From IMG/VR virus record IMGVR_UViG_3300009008_000024, positions 16,802 to 80,801 of that record: a stretch of 64,000 nt of DNA; one strand, written 5' to 3'. Positions 48,523-56,086 of the stretch are shown here, piece after piece. Under the pieces are notes generated by a model. It saw only the letters and a list, made by a program, of their open reading frames with translations. It searched no databases and was not told the origin of the DNA. How positions within the stretch are numbered: the first letter of the stretch is position 1; each line of letters begins with the position of its first letter. Both the position numbers and the translations under genes were made by a program. The DNA is from a virus.

Positions 48523-48916
48523 TGAACTAATTCGTATGCTTAGGGAAATTTTAAAAAACAATTTGACAAGCGAAGCGGGTTCTGCTATTTTAGGACAAAT
48601 GGCAAGATCCCATTCTGATCCGGAGGAGAAGGTGCTTACTGTTTCAGTATATGACAAGGCGGATGACGACTCACTGTTGCCCATACCGACCCCATTGCAC
48701 GAATTCAAGTTTGCTGCTCATGAATATGAGTTGGCACTCGAAACCATGTCAACATATGATACAGATAAATTTGATGTCTCTATTATTTTTGGCAATTTTT
48801 CAAAAAGGGCAGCGAACTCAATTCACATCAGTCCTTACTTTGAATTCATATCTGCTCAGGCGCCAACAGATAGTGTGCTGAGTGGCACCAAATCAGAATA
48901 TGTGGGTGAGGCATGA
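48509..48916 (+). CDS. Unknown protein
   Basis: 135 residues, starting within the end of the coiled-coil gene. Helical N-terminus (LIRMLREILKNNL), then a beta-rich part ending DKFDVSIIFGNFSKR and an acidic tail. No motif recognised. ATGA-type overlap with the next gene. Confidence 0.6.
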   Translation: MKESDELIRMLREILKNNLTSEAGSAILGQMARSHSDPEEKVLTVSVYDKADDDSLLPIPTPLHEFKFAAHEYELALETMSTYDTDKFDVSIIFGNFSKRAANSIHISPYFEFISAQAPTDSVLSGTKSEYVGEA

Positions 48917-49257
48917 TCACCAAGGGTTCTCTTATACGACACAAGACCTTATCGTATCCAAAGAGTGATTTCCCAGTGCTGGGAATAGTCGTTTGCGCCG
49001 GCGATTTGGGCATTGCGGGTGATTTGGTGAGGGTATTTTGGTTCCAAAGCAGTCGTGACCAAACCATGGGGCATTTGGGATGGCGCCGCCCTTCCATCCC
49101 ACCTGTTGTGAAAACTGCGAACGTTATGCTTCATGAAGAATACGCGCCAAGAAGTCAAAAGGTGGATCGACCAATGCATCCACTTCTGAAAGATCCCTTC
49201 GACAACCTGCGCGATATGCAGAGGAGAGGGGGTGGCGACGCATGCTATTTGAAGTAA
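48913..49257 (+). CDS. Small barrel-type protein, unknown
   Basis: 114 residues. ITKGSLIRHKTL, LGIVVCAGDLG, VRVFWFQSS: a variant of the recurring small-barrel pattern, here followed by about 45 residues of Pro/Arg-rich tail. Overlaps the next gene by 16 bases. Function unknown. Confidence 0.6.
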   Translation: MITKGSLIRHKTLSYPKSDFPVLGIVVCAGDLGIAGDLVRVFWFQSSRDQTMGHLGWRRPSIPPVVKTANVMLHEEYAPRSQKVDRPMHPLLKDPFDNLRDMQRRGGGDACYLK

Positions 49258-49463
49258 GCAATCCCAGTACTGGGCACGTGTATGATGATAGAGTTCCCCT
49301 GGAAAAGGCAGTAAACATGATTGCGGGAGATAAGGAAGAAAATGAGCAGCACTTAATTGTTCTAGAGGAGGATGCAGAGATGATGTGTAGATCGAAGCAT
49401 ATTCCCTCTTTCAAGTTGGCACTAAGAAAGGTTTCTTTGGGAGAAATTATCGAAGGTGGGTGA
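49242..49463 (+). CDS. Small acidic protein, unknown
   Basis: 73 residues: a beta N-terminus (LFEVSNPSTGHVYDD), a helix, then a strand LIVLEEDAE. Last gene of the cluster that begins at 42570. The 136 bases after it hold a strong early promoter and no gene. Confidence 0.6.
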   Translation: MLFEVSNPSTGHVYDDRVPLEKAVNMIAGDKEENEQHLIVLEEDAEMMCRSKHIPSFKLALRKVSLGEIIEGG

Positions 49464-49519
49464 AAAACCTATGTGATATCATGTAGTTACGTTAAATTTC
49501 GGAAATCTTGAAGAAGTAC

Positions 49520-49548
49520 TTGACTTTTGTGACTAAATGTGCTATAAT
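49520..49548 (+). promoter_or_regulatory. Sigma-70-type promoter
   Basis: TTGACT (49520-49525), 17 bases, perfect TATAAT (49543-49548), before the unit that runs to the MoxR/VWA cassette. Confidence 0.85.
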
Positions 49549-49599
49549 ATTAAGCGAGCAGGGATCAACTGCACGGTTTTTTGAGAGGGGAAGGCACCG

Positions 49600-50265
49600 A
49601 TGATGACAACGATAGGCATACGTCTTGAGCAATTGCTTGAAAAGGTGACTGCGGCAGGAGATTCTTACAAGGTAAAACTGACAAAATCATTTATGGATCA
49701 ATATTGCAATGGTCACACTCTTTCGGCGCGCCAGGTGCAATTGTTGGAGGAGTGGGAGCGCCAATATGATGACAATAAAATGGCGCTTTTGGCAAAATGG
49801 AAAGAAGAATACTTGGCATCTGATAGCATGCAGGCGCTAATGAAACTCGCGATCAGATATTATAAAGGGATGAACTACTTCCAGGCGGTGCAAAATGAAT
49901 TCACCAATTGGCATGCCGATCCTTCCAACGAAGGAAAGATGTGGATTCCCACCCAAAGCACCTTCATGAAGATGACGCAAAATCCTTATTTTGAACGCTA
50001 CAGGGAGGAGGTGTCATCTAGTCCCAAATTTTCTGCTGGCGATTGGGTGACCGGTCGAGCATCAACGCGCAATTCGGGCGTCCTTCTTATGATTGTCAAG
50101 CAGACCGAAAAGGTACAAGCATTTAAGGGGGGCAAACAATATTTGGCACTAAGGATTGCCCAACCTTCATTCAGCAAGACCTGGAAGACTTCCAACGGAA
50201 TTACATGTCGTGTTGACGAGCGTGATATTAAAAAATTCAAGGTAAAGAAAGGAAAGCGAGCATGA
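49600..50265 (+). CDS. Unknown two-domain protein
   Basis: 221 residues. Helical residues 1-120 (LSARQVQLLEEWERQYD is an interaction-like helix), then a beta domain FSAGDWVTGRAS, GVLLMIVKQ, and LALRIAQPS. The sequence ends in a basic KKFKVKKGKRA. GAGAGGGGAAGG gives a good ribosome site. First gene of the unit that ends with the AAA+ cassette. It may bind nucleic acid. Confidence 0.65.
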   Translation: MMTTIGIRLEQLLEKVTAAGDSYKVKLTKSFMDQYCNGHTLSARQVQLLEEWERQYDDNKMALLAKWKEEYLASDSMQALMKLAIRYYKGMNYFQAVQNEFTNWHADPSNEGKMWIPTQSTFMKMTQNPYFERYREEVSSSPKFSAGDWVTGRASTRNSGVLLMIVKQTEKVQAFKGGKQYLALRIAQPSFSKTWKTSNGITCRVDERDIKKFKVKKGKRA

Positions 50266-50981
50266 GCAGGTGGGGTAGAGCAAAAGTAACGTGTAGTTAC
50301 TGTTATGGTACCGGACACAATAAGAGGGGTTGCGAAACTTACAAGAGGGATGCACAAGAAGGTCGCGTTCCAAAATTCAGACAAATAAAAAAGCGCAGGT
50401 GCTCCTATTGTGGCACAGCCGATCATGACCGTCGCAGTTGTGAATCGTTACATGATGACAAAATAAGTACAATATTGGCGAACAGGGAGTGGATCAGGTT
50501 GGTAGTGGGAGATTTGGAGAAAAGCGGAGTGGGCATTGGCACACTCATTAAATACAGTCCGCGCGGCGTCGGTAGGGGATGGATATTGGGAATGGTTACT
50601 GGGTTTAGGTGGAAAAACTTGTCCATCAACTACCCGACCAAAGCATGGATCCAGATCCGGAATTTTGGCGGCAATACTCCTGAAAATCTAATGCCACCTG
50701 GGTATTCCCCACGTGAGGTGGGATATATTTCTTTGAGAGACATACATCGCCCCGTCCTTGCTGATCGTCAAGGAACACCAGTCGCCGCGCGGGTATTGAA
50801 ACCCAACATTAAATTAGAGGGAAGCATTGCCGAGAGTGAGGTCTTCAAGATTGTATCTCCAGTTTGTTCTAATTTGACAAACCAGGCACCACAGAATATC
50901 TTGGCAGGCGGAGATGGAATAGGAGAGTTTTATGAGGGCAAGAGGAGTAAGGACTATTATGTGAACTTCGAAAAAGACTAG
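50262..50981 (+). CDS. Double zinc-knuckle (CCHC) protein
   Basis: 239 residues, ATGA overlap. Two exact CX2CX4HX4C knuckles: CSYCYGTGHNKRGC near residue 11 and CSYCGTADHDRRSC near 47, the retroviral Gag type that binds single-stranded nucleic acid. The rest is a beta domain with GIGTLIKYSPRG, GWILGMVTGF and WIQIRNF. It probably acts on RNA or ssDNA; such knuckles are rare in phages. Co-transcribed with the MoxR cassette. Confidence 0.75.
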   Translation: MSRWGRAKVTCSYCYGTGHNKRGCETYKRDAQEGRVPKFRQIKKRRCSYCGTADHDRRSCESLHDDKISTILANREWIRLVVGDLEKSGVGIGTLIKYSPRGVGRGWILGMVTGFRWKNLSINYPTKAWIQIRNFGGNTPENLMPPGYSPREVGYISLRDIHRPVLADRQGTPVAARVLKPNIKLEGSIAESEVFKIVSPVCSNLTNQAPQNILAGGDGIGEFYEGKRSKDYYVNFEKD

Positions 50982-51049
50982 ACGCATACAGAGAACGCTT
51001 ACATTTTAACACAAATTTTTACCAAAAGACACACAAGAAGGAAAAAAAG

Positions 51050-52159
51050 ATGGCATCAATTGATTTCAAGACACTCTCTTCGGTCGCTTCGATTGTACTG
51101 GACGCACGTCTTCCCATTATTTTGCGGGGGCGCCATGGCATTGGGAAGTCTGAGATTGTATATCAACTAGAAAAGACACTGAAATATACAAATGGGGTTA
51201 TCGAGCGCAGAGCGTCTCAAATGACAGAGGGAGACTTGATGGGGTTGCCGTCAATCGAGGGCAACTCTACTAGGTGGAATCCGCCAGACTGGTTCAAGTA
51301 TGGGTGCGATAATCCAGTTCTCATCTTTCTCGATGAGGTTGATCGTGCCCCGCAAGAGGTGCGACAAGGCATTTTTCAGTTGAACGATAGTCGCGAACTT
51401 AACGGGCATAAGTTGCACCCCGACACGGTGGTTGTTGCTGCCATTAACGGGGGAGAGCACGGTGCCGAATATCAGGTAGGGGAAATGGATCCTGCCGAAC
51501 TGGATCGTTACACGGTTTTTGATATTGAACCCACGGTTGAAGATTGGTTGTCATGGGCAAAGGGTACCGTAAGTGATATAGTGTGGGACTTCATAAACAA
51601 TCACCGGAATCACTTGGAGCACGAGGAATCCTACGAACCAAACAAGGTATATCCTAGTCGCAGAAGTTGGACAAGGTTGGACAAGGCACTACAATTGGCA
51701 TCCCTCCATGAAGGAGACATGAAAAGTCCGCTAATTTCCGTTCTTGCCCAGGCATTTGTTGGTTTCGAAGCAGCAGTTAAATTCAGAGATTTTGCTTCTA
51801 ACTGGGAAAGGCAGGTGTCTTTATCGGATATTCTTGAAGAGGGGAAATTCTCTCTTGTAGAGGATTTCACTATCAACGAGCATGGTGCCATGGTTGAGAA
51901 GATGGAGCAAGAGGACATTTTTAAATCTAAACTAACTGAAAATCAGCGCAACAACCTTGCCGAGTACATGTCTAGGATTCCTGGGGAATTAGCAATGAAG
52001 TTGTTTACTAGTTTTACTAATGAGATTGTAAATCTTCAGGATGAAGAGAAGATATCCGAGATTGTCAGTTTTATGGAGCACAAGTTGGATGAAAAGGGAA
52101 TCATGGTCAAGGAGTATTTGGTAGATTTGATTTCCGGAGAATATCAAGAGGAGGGATGA
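51050..52159 (+). CDS. MoxR-like AAA+ ATPase
   Basis: 369 residues. Walker A GRHGIGKSE with Lys33, then MTEGDLMGLPSIEG, Walker B VLIFLDEVDRAPQEV, GHKLHPDTVVVAAINGG (sensor 1) and EMDPAELDRYTVFDIEP (arginine finger), all typical of the MoxR/RavA family. The C-terminal 150 residues are helical. MoxR proteins act as chaperones with VWA partners; such a partner is encoded two genes downstream. AAGAAGGAAA precedes the ATG. Confidence 0.92.
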   Translation: MASIDFKTLSSVASIVLDARLPIILRGRHGIGKSEIVYQLEKTLKYTNGVIERRASQMTEGDLMGLPSIEGNSTRWNPPDWFKYGCDNPVLIFLDEVDRAPQEVRQGIFQLNDSRELNGHKLHPDTVVVAAINGGEHGAEYQVGEMDPAELDRYTVFDIEPTVEDWLSWAKGTVSDIVWDFINNHRNHLEHEESYEPNKVYPSRRSWTRLDKALQLASLHEGDMKSPLISVLAQAFVGFEAAVKFRDFASNWERQVSLSDILEEGKFSLVEDFTINEHGAMVEKMEQEDIFKSKLTENQRNNLAEYMSRIPGELAMKLFTSFTNEIVNLQDEEKISEIVSFMEHKLDEKGIMVKEYLVDLISGEYQEEG

Positions 52160-52162
52160 TAA

Positions 52163-52621
52163 GTGCCATATAAAAGCATACACACCAAGAACGTTAATGT
52201 TCTTCGGAAATGGGCAAAGAATAATCACTCCATCACCACAGTCCTCGACACGGGTCAGCAAGATAGATATTTGTTGAGTGAAAGAATTATTGTCATAAAC
52301 GACGGACAGTCTGATGAGAATAAGTGTTATTCGCTGCTGCATGAATTGGGGCACCTCATGAACCGTTCTAAGAGAGAGAAGCAGTTTTGTAAGAAATATG
52401 ATTTATTGCATAAGGCGGAGGCAACGGGAGAGACCCCCAGAACATACGCATACCGCATTCAAGTTATAGAGGAAGAGATAGGGGCATGGAGAAACGGGCA
52501 GGCATTGGCAGAAAGACTAAACCTTAAGATCGATTTTGATAGGTACAATAACTATGCTTCTAGGTGCGTGATGTCCTATGTGGACTGGGCGGCAGAAAGA
52601 GATTGGAAAGACCATGTTTGA
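52163..52621 (+). CDS. HExGH zincin-like protein (IrrE/ImmA-like), copy 1
   Basis: 152 residues, GTG start three bases after the AAA+ gene. LLHELGHLMN holds the metal motif from His60, and a later helix EEIGAWRNGQALAERL supplies the third ligand Glu; the tail RCVMSYVDWA is shared with the paralogue at 58900. Compact HExGH proteins of this type resemble the N-terminal domain of ImmA/IrrE. Overlaps the VWA gene, so the three genes form one cassette. Confidence 0.8.
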   Translation: MPYKSIHTKNVNVLRKWAKNNHSITTVLDTGQQDRYLLSERIIVINDGQSDENKCYSLLHELGHLMNRSKREKQFCKKYDLLHKAEATGETPRTYAYRIQVIEEEIGAWRNGQALAERLNLKIDFDRYNNYASRCVMSYVDWAAERDWKDHV

Positions 52622-53759
52622 TTTGAACTTTAGCATATACTCTCTTCTCCACGATGAACCATTTTTTGCGGCACTGTCTAGATCAGTAGACAAGCGCGCT
52701 AGCAATGCTATTCCTACGGCAGGGGTGTGCGTAGACGAAGACACGGGACACTTTATACTATATTATAACCCGGAGTATTTTCAAAAACTTTCACAGACCA
52801 AGAGAAAGGGAGTTTTGAAGCATGAGTTTTATCATCTGATCTTTGAGCACGTTACGTCTAGACTTCCGGCGCAAGGACTTACAGTGCTGTGGAATATCGC
52901 AACAGACTTAGCGATCAACTCCTATCTGCCAGACCAATTGCCAGAAGGTTGTTGTATGCCAGGGGAAGGGAAATTTGCAAAATTTCCCCTGCATAAGACA
53001 GCGGAATGGTATTTTGAACGTCTCCAGGAAGATGAAGATTTTCAAAATGATGGCAGCAATCCCGGAGAGGGTCAGTTTGATAATCATGGCGGGTGGGGAG
53101 AAGTTAGTAACCAGACCAAAGAGATAGCAAAGGAGCGGTTGAAGGGGATGGTGAAGTCTGCCTCAGAGGAATGCGCTAGCGGAAAGGGATGGGGCAGTGT
53201 AAGTACTTCGGTACGCCGGGATATTATTGATAGAATAACCTCTTCTCCTCTCGATTGGAAGAGGGTGTTGCGTTATTTTGTCAAAACATCTCAGCGCGCA
53301 GACAAGGTGTCTACAATCAAGAAGATCAATCGCAGGTATCCCTACGTGCATGCTGGGAGGAAGACATCTAGGCAAGCAAAGATTGCCATCAGCGTTGATC
53401 AATCTGGCAGCGTTTCGGATGGGATGCTCTCTGCTTTCTTCAGGGAGTTGGGCGAGTTGGCAAAGTTGGCAGAGTTTACAGTCATTCCTTTCGACGACCA
53501 GGTGTTTGAAGACAAGGTATTCGTGTGGAAGAGGGGAAAGTCTCACGCAAGGGAGAGGGTGTTGTGTGGCGGCACCAATTTTGATGCTCCTACCAAATAT
53601 GCAAACGATCATGGATTTGATGGGCACATTATTTTGACGGATATGTATGCTCCCAAGCCTATAGCAAGTAAGTGCCAGAGAATGTGGATGACGGATAGAA
53701 ATGGTGGATCAATGCCCTATTTTAAAACAAACGAGAAGATAATTGTTATTGACGCATGA
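52614..53759 (+). CDS. DUF2201-type zincin plus VWA protein
   Basis: 381 residues from the ATG at 52614 (8-base overlap). N-terminal putative metallopeptidase domain: KHEFYHLIFEHV with HEFYH at residues 70-74 and a TDLAINSY helix. A helical linker follows. The C-terminal VWA-like domain has AISVDQSGSVSDG with Asp262 (DxSxS MIDAS) and FDGHIILTDMYAP. This pairing is that of DUF2201 proteins encoded beside MoxR ATPases in bacteria. The AAA+ partner may remodel this protein or its metal site. Target unknown. Confidence 0.88.
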   Translation: MFDLNFSIYSLLHDEPFFAALSRSVDKRASNAIPTAGVCVDEDTGHFILYYNPEYFQKLSQTKRKGVLKHEFYHLIFEHVTSRLPAQGLTVLWNIATDLAINSYLPDQLPEGCCMPGEGKFAKFPLHKTAEWYFERLQEDEDFQNDGSNPGEGQFDNHGGWGEVSNQTKEIAKERLKGMVKSASEECASGKGWGSVSTSVRRDIIDRITSSPLDWKRVLRYFVKTSQRADKVSTIKKINRRYPYVHAGRKTSRQAKIAISVDQSGSVSDGMLSAFFRELGELAKLAEFTVIPFDDQVFEDKVFVWKRGKSHARERVLCGGTNFDAPTKYANDHGFDGHIILTDMYAPKPIASKCQRMWMTDRNGGSMPYFKTNEKIIVIDA

Positions 53760-53762
53760 AAA

Positions 53763-53773
53763 TACTAGTTATT
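53763..53773 (+). promoter_or_regulatory. Candidate late promoter motif (TACTAGTTATT)
   Basis: Follows the VWA gene stop by three bases; 25 bases before the next start codon. Confidence 0.3.
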
Positions 53774-53798
53774 AATTGAAACAAGGAGGCGCTTGAGC

Positions 53799-54008
53799 AT
53801 GAAATTGTCTGGTTCTTATGGCGACATTTCAGATGAAGAATTTCTTCCAGATGTCTCTCCCCTTACAGAGGCAAGTTGCACACTTCAGGATTACATGAAT
53901 GCTTGGGTATTATACAACAATGACCTCCAAAAAAGATATAGTTACGAGGAATGCCTCTTCGAGGTGATCAAGGAGCGCGCCGTTTCTATTCAAGAAACTA
54001 AACAATAG
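53799..54008 (+). CDS. Small acidic protein, unknown
   Basis: 69 residues from the ATG at 53799, chosen because AAGGAGG lies nine bases upstream; the TTG at 53793 is also possible. Contains a Tyr-rich helix (LQDYMNAWVLYNNDLQKRY). No motif recognised. Confidence 0.65.
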   Translation: MKLSGSYGDISDEEFLPDVSPLTEASCTLQDYMNAWVLYNNDLQKRYSYEECLFEVIKERAVSIQETKQ

Positions 54009-54019
54009 GGAGAAAAGCG

Positions 54020-54466
54020 ATGTCGAATGAAAAAACCGAAATTTTCTTTGAGAAGGAAGAGTTGCCCAAAAAAGAGTCTATAGATAGGGTCTATAGTGAG
54101 TTTGGGGGCAGTGAAACTGCGCCGCCGCATGCTAGGAAGTTTATAATGTCTAGGGATGGTCTGGCAGACTTGGCACGTAAAGGGATTCGTAGAAATAACG
54201 AAAAGAAAAGATCTCAAAAGATGACGAAAAACCCTTCCGAAACCTTCAAGAGGAAAGTCGGAGTCCTATCCGAGCATGTAATTGAATGGTGCAACTATAA
54301 GGCGTCAAAGGGTGAGTGGCGCCACGAATATGATCTTTCGAAACTTGAAGAGGAATATTTTATTCCTGTGCTAAGAGAAGTAAGGACCAAGATGAAAGAT
54401 GTAATCATAATAGTGCATGAAACTCAGCGCAAGATTGTTATAGAGTGGGGTAGTGGTGAAGTTTAG
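54020..54466 (+). CDS. Unknown protein
   Basis: 148 residues. Acidic N-terminus (FFEKEELPKKES), a Lys/Arg-rich middle with RRNNEKKRSQKM, and a C-terminal helix-strand part (LREVRTKMKDVIIIVHETQ). Possibly nucleic-acid binding. GGGAGAAAAG precedes the ATG. Overlaps the next gene. Confidence 0.6.
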   Translation: MSNEKTEIFFEKEELPKKESIDRVYSEFGGSETAPPHARKFIMSRDGLADLARKGIRRNNEKKRSQKMTKNPSETFKRKVGVLSEHVIEWCNYKASKGEWRHEYDLSKLEEEYFIPVLREVRTKMKDVIIIVHETQRKIVIEWGSGEV

Positions 54467-54695
54467 TATCACAAATTTAGAGAGAGTGGCGAGAAAGTTC
54501 GAAGCGTTTGGTATAGTGGTTGAACCGGAATTATATGCTGGAAAATATTTCATTACGCATCGCAAGGTAGGCGATAGGACTAGATATACTATCCGTCAGA
54601 TAGACGAAGACGGAAGCACGAGCGTCTTCGGGAATGTAAACGGGTTTTCAACAAGGTGGGGTGCAGAAAGATGGTTGGTGGGAAGAAGATGGTAA
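54453..54695 (+). CDS. Small unknown protein
   Basis: 80 residues, GTG start (a second GTG follows directly). FSITNLERVARKFEAFGI, a beta core and a Trp/Arg-rich end (WGAERWLVGRRW). No domain recognised. Confidence 0.55.
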   Translation: MVKFSITNLERVARKFEAFGIVVEPELYAGKYFITHRKVGDRTRYTIRQIDEDGSTSVFGNVNGFSTRWGAERWLVGRRW

Positions 54696-54781
54696 TAAAA
54701 GAGGCGGGCGTAGTGGCGTTTTGTTATCTAATTATAATCTTTGATGCTATGGTAAAGGCAACGGGATGGAAAACGAAGTGA
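54689..54781 (+). CDS. Possible 30-residue membrane peptide
   Basis: ATG at 54689 overlaps the stop of the previous gene; one hydrophobic stretch (AGVVAFCYLIIIFDAMV) and a basic end. Its end overlaps the next gene by 16 bases. Tiny, so uncertain. Confidence 0.35.
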   Translation: MVIKEAGVVAFCYLIIIFDAMVKATGWKTK

Positions 54782-55167
54782 TTAGCACATTCTCCTCCGA
54801 AATGACTTTTGGAGAATTTGTGGAGGGGATATATAATAAGGACAAGTTTCCCTTTGATAAATATCTGAGGTTTTCGTCGAAGACACAGGGAGACAAAATA
54901 GGTAAACTTATAATGGAATTGTTGGAGGAATCTTCTTTTGTGTATGATTCGACCAAAAGGTACGAAGATTCACATGTCACAACGCGCGCATATGTCTCCA
55001 AATATCACGAATACAGTGGAGACGCCGATCCTGATCCCCAAAATACGTGGGGTTGGGAAATGATAGTAGAATTTAGGGTGTTTGGTACGCGGAAAGACAG
55101 ACTATTAGCGCCCGGAATTCCTTCCCACAGTACAATAGAGATAGAGTGTATGGGATATCCATTTTAA
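54766..55167 (+). CDS. Unknown protein
   Basis: 133 residues, GGCAACGGG upstream is a weak site. Acidic N-terminal helix (STFSSEMTFGEFVEGIYN), centre with KIGKLIMELLEESSFVYD, and a beta C-terminus MIVEFRVFGTRK. No family recognised. Confidence 0.55.
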   Translation: MENEVISTFSSEMTFGEFVEGIYNKDKFPFDKYLRFSSKTQGDKIGKLIMELLEESSFVYDSTKRYEDSHVTTRAYVSKYHEYSGDADPDPQNTWGWEMIVEFRVFGTRKDRLLAPGIPSHSTIEIECMGYPF

Positions 55168-55188
55168 ATTATAGAAAGGAAGAAGAGA

Positions 55189-55713
55189 ATGGAAAAGAGT
55201 ATTGACTGGAGCATGTTTGATTGGAGTAGAATTTTTGGCGTAGTATCCTCAGTAGAGGGAATGAAACGCAATCAAACTAGACCGCTTCGTACAGAGATTA
55301 TTGAAATGTCAATTGATAAATACAGCAACGGTCAGTTGAAGTATGTGGGAGATAGTGCAGACGGGATGGATTTTATAGGAGTCGATGGACTAAGGTATGA
55401 GTGTAAAAGCGCCGGTTCGCTTTTTCCAAAAACTGTTCCACACACTAGGGAAATGGTCTTGAAGAATCATCGTTCTAGGCAGCAAGAAGTGGAGCAGACC
55501 TTTGATTATATGATATTGGTGGATACTGGCAAGAACCGTGTTGGCATATGCGATTGGAATTCGTGCAAGACATCTAATAAAGATGCGGTTGTGATGTTTA
55601 AAGTTGATGTGGAGGACATCACAGTTGTTGCTAAGGACGTAATTCCTGATTCTGCTTTAGCGGGGATTGATATGGAAAAATGTATAACCTCTCTCATCAG
55701 AGAGAGTATTTGA
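55189..55713 (+). CDS. Possible PD-(D/E)XK nuclease
   Basis: 174 residues, AAAGGAAG upstream. The segment GDSADGMDFIGVDGLRYECK at about residues 54-73 gives a D...ExK active-site pattern (Asp in MDF, then Glu-Cys-Lys), and HRSRQQEVEQTFDYMILVD looks like the following helix and strand. Type II restriction enzymes and repair nucleases share this core. It may attack host DNA or foreign phage DNA, or serve recombination. Not proven by motif alone. Confidence 0.55.
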   Translation: MEKSIDWSMFDWSRIFGVVSSVEGMKRNQTRPLRTEIIEMSIDKYSNGQLKYVGDSADGMDFIGVDGLRYECKSAGSLFPKTVPHTREMVLKNHRSRQQEVEQTFDYMILVDTGKNRVGICDWNSCKTSNKDAVVMFKVDVEDITVVAKDVIPDSALAGIDMEKCITSLIRESI

Positions 55714-55726
55714 AAGGGGCACAGAG

Positions 55727-55966
55727 ATGCTGAAAAAGATTAGAGGATTTATTGATAAGCGACCAGCGGGGTGGGTACTTTTTATGCTTACTATAAGTGT
55801 AATATGTACGGTGCTGTGTTTTTCAGGCGTGATTGTTTCGTTTGTGTATTCTAGCAGTTTTGTAGACGGACTAATTGGTGCCCTGTTTCCGATGTTTCTT
55901 GCCGCGATCAACGTTGTAGCGGTGGTAGCAAACGTGGAGCGATTATCACAAATTCCAAAGAAATAA
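55727..55966 (+). CDS. Small membrane protein, two helices
   Basis: 79 residues; basic start (MLKKIRGFIDKRPAG), membrane helices at about 15-40 and 46-67, basic end (LSQIPKK). N-in C-in layout. AGGGGC precedes the ATG. It could affect superinfection or lysis; no family recognised. Confidence 0.6.
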   Translation: MLKKIRGFIDKRPAGWVLFMLTISVICTVLCFSGVIVSFVYSSSFVDGLIGALFPMFLAAINVVAVVANVERLSQIPKK

Positions 55967-55996
55967 AAAATCTTCATTACACGATGAAAAAAGTCC

Positions 55997-56025
55997 TTGA
56001 CAAAGGAACTGAAATTTGGTATAAC
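55997..56025 (+). promoter_or_regulatory. Sigma-70-type promoter
   Basis: TTGACA (55997-56002), 17 bases, TATAAC (56020-56025), before the D12 methylase unit. Confidence 0.8.
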
Positions 56026-56086
56026 TAAGTTAGATTTTGGGAGAGAATTTTTCCCGGGATCAACATAGCAAAAGAACGGAGTTCGA

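Noticed and set aside
48563-48591. TTGACA-17-TATTTT as a promoter
   Set aside because: The -10 box matches only four of six bases and lies inside a gene; not convincing compared with the other promoters.
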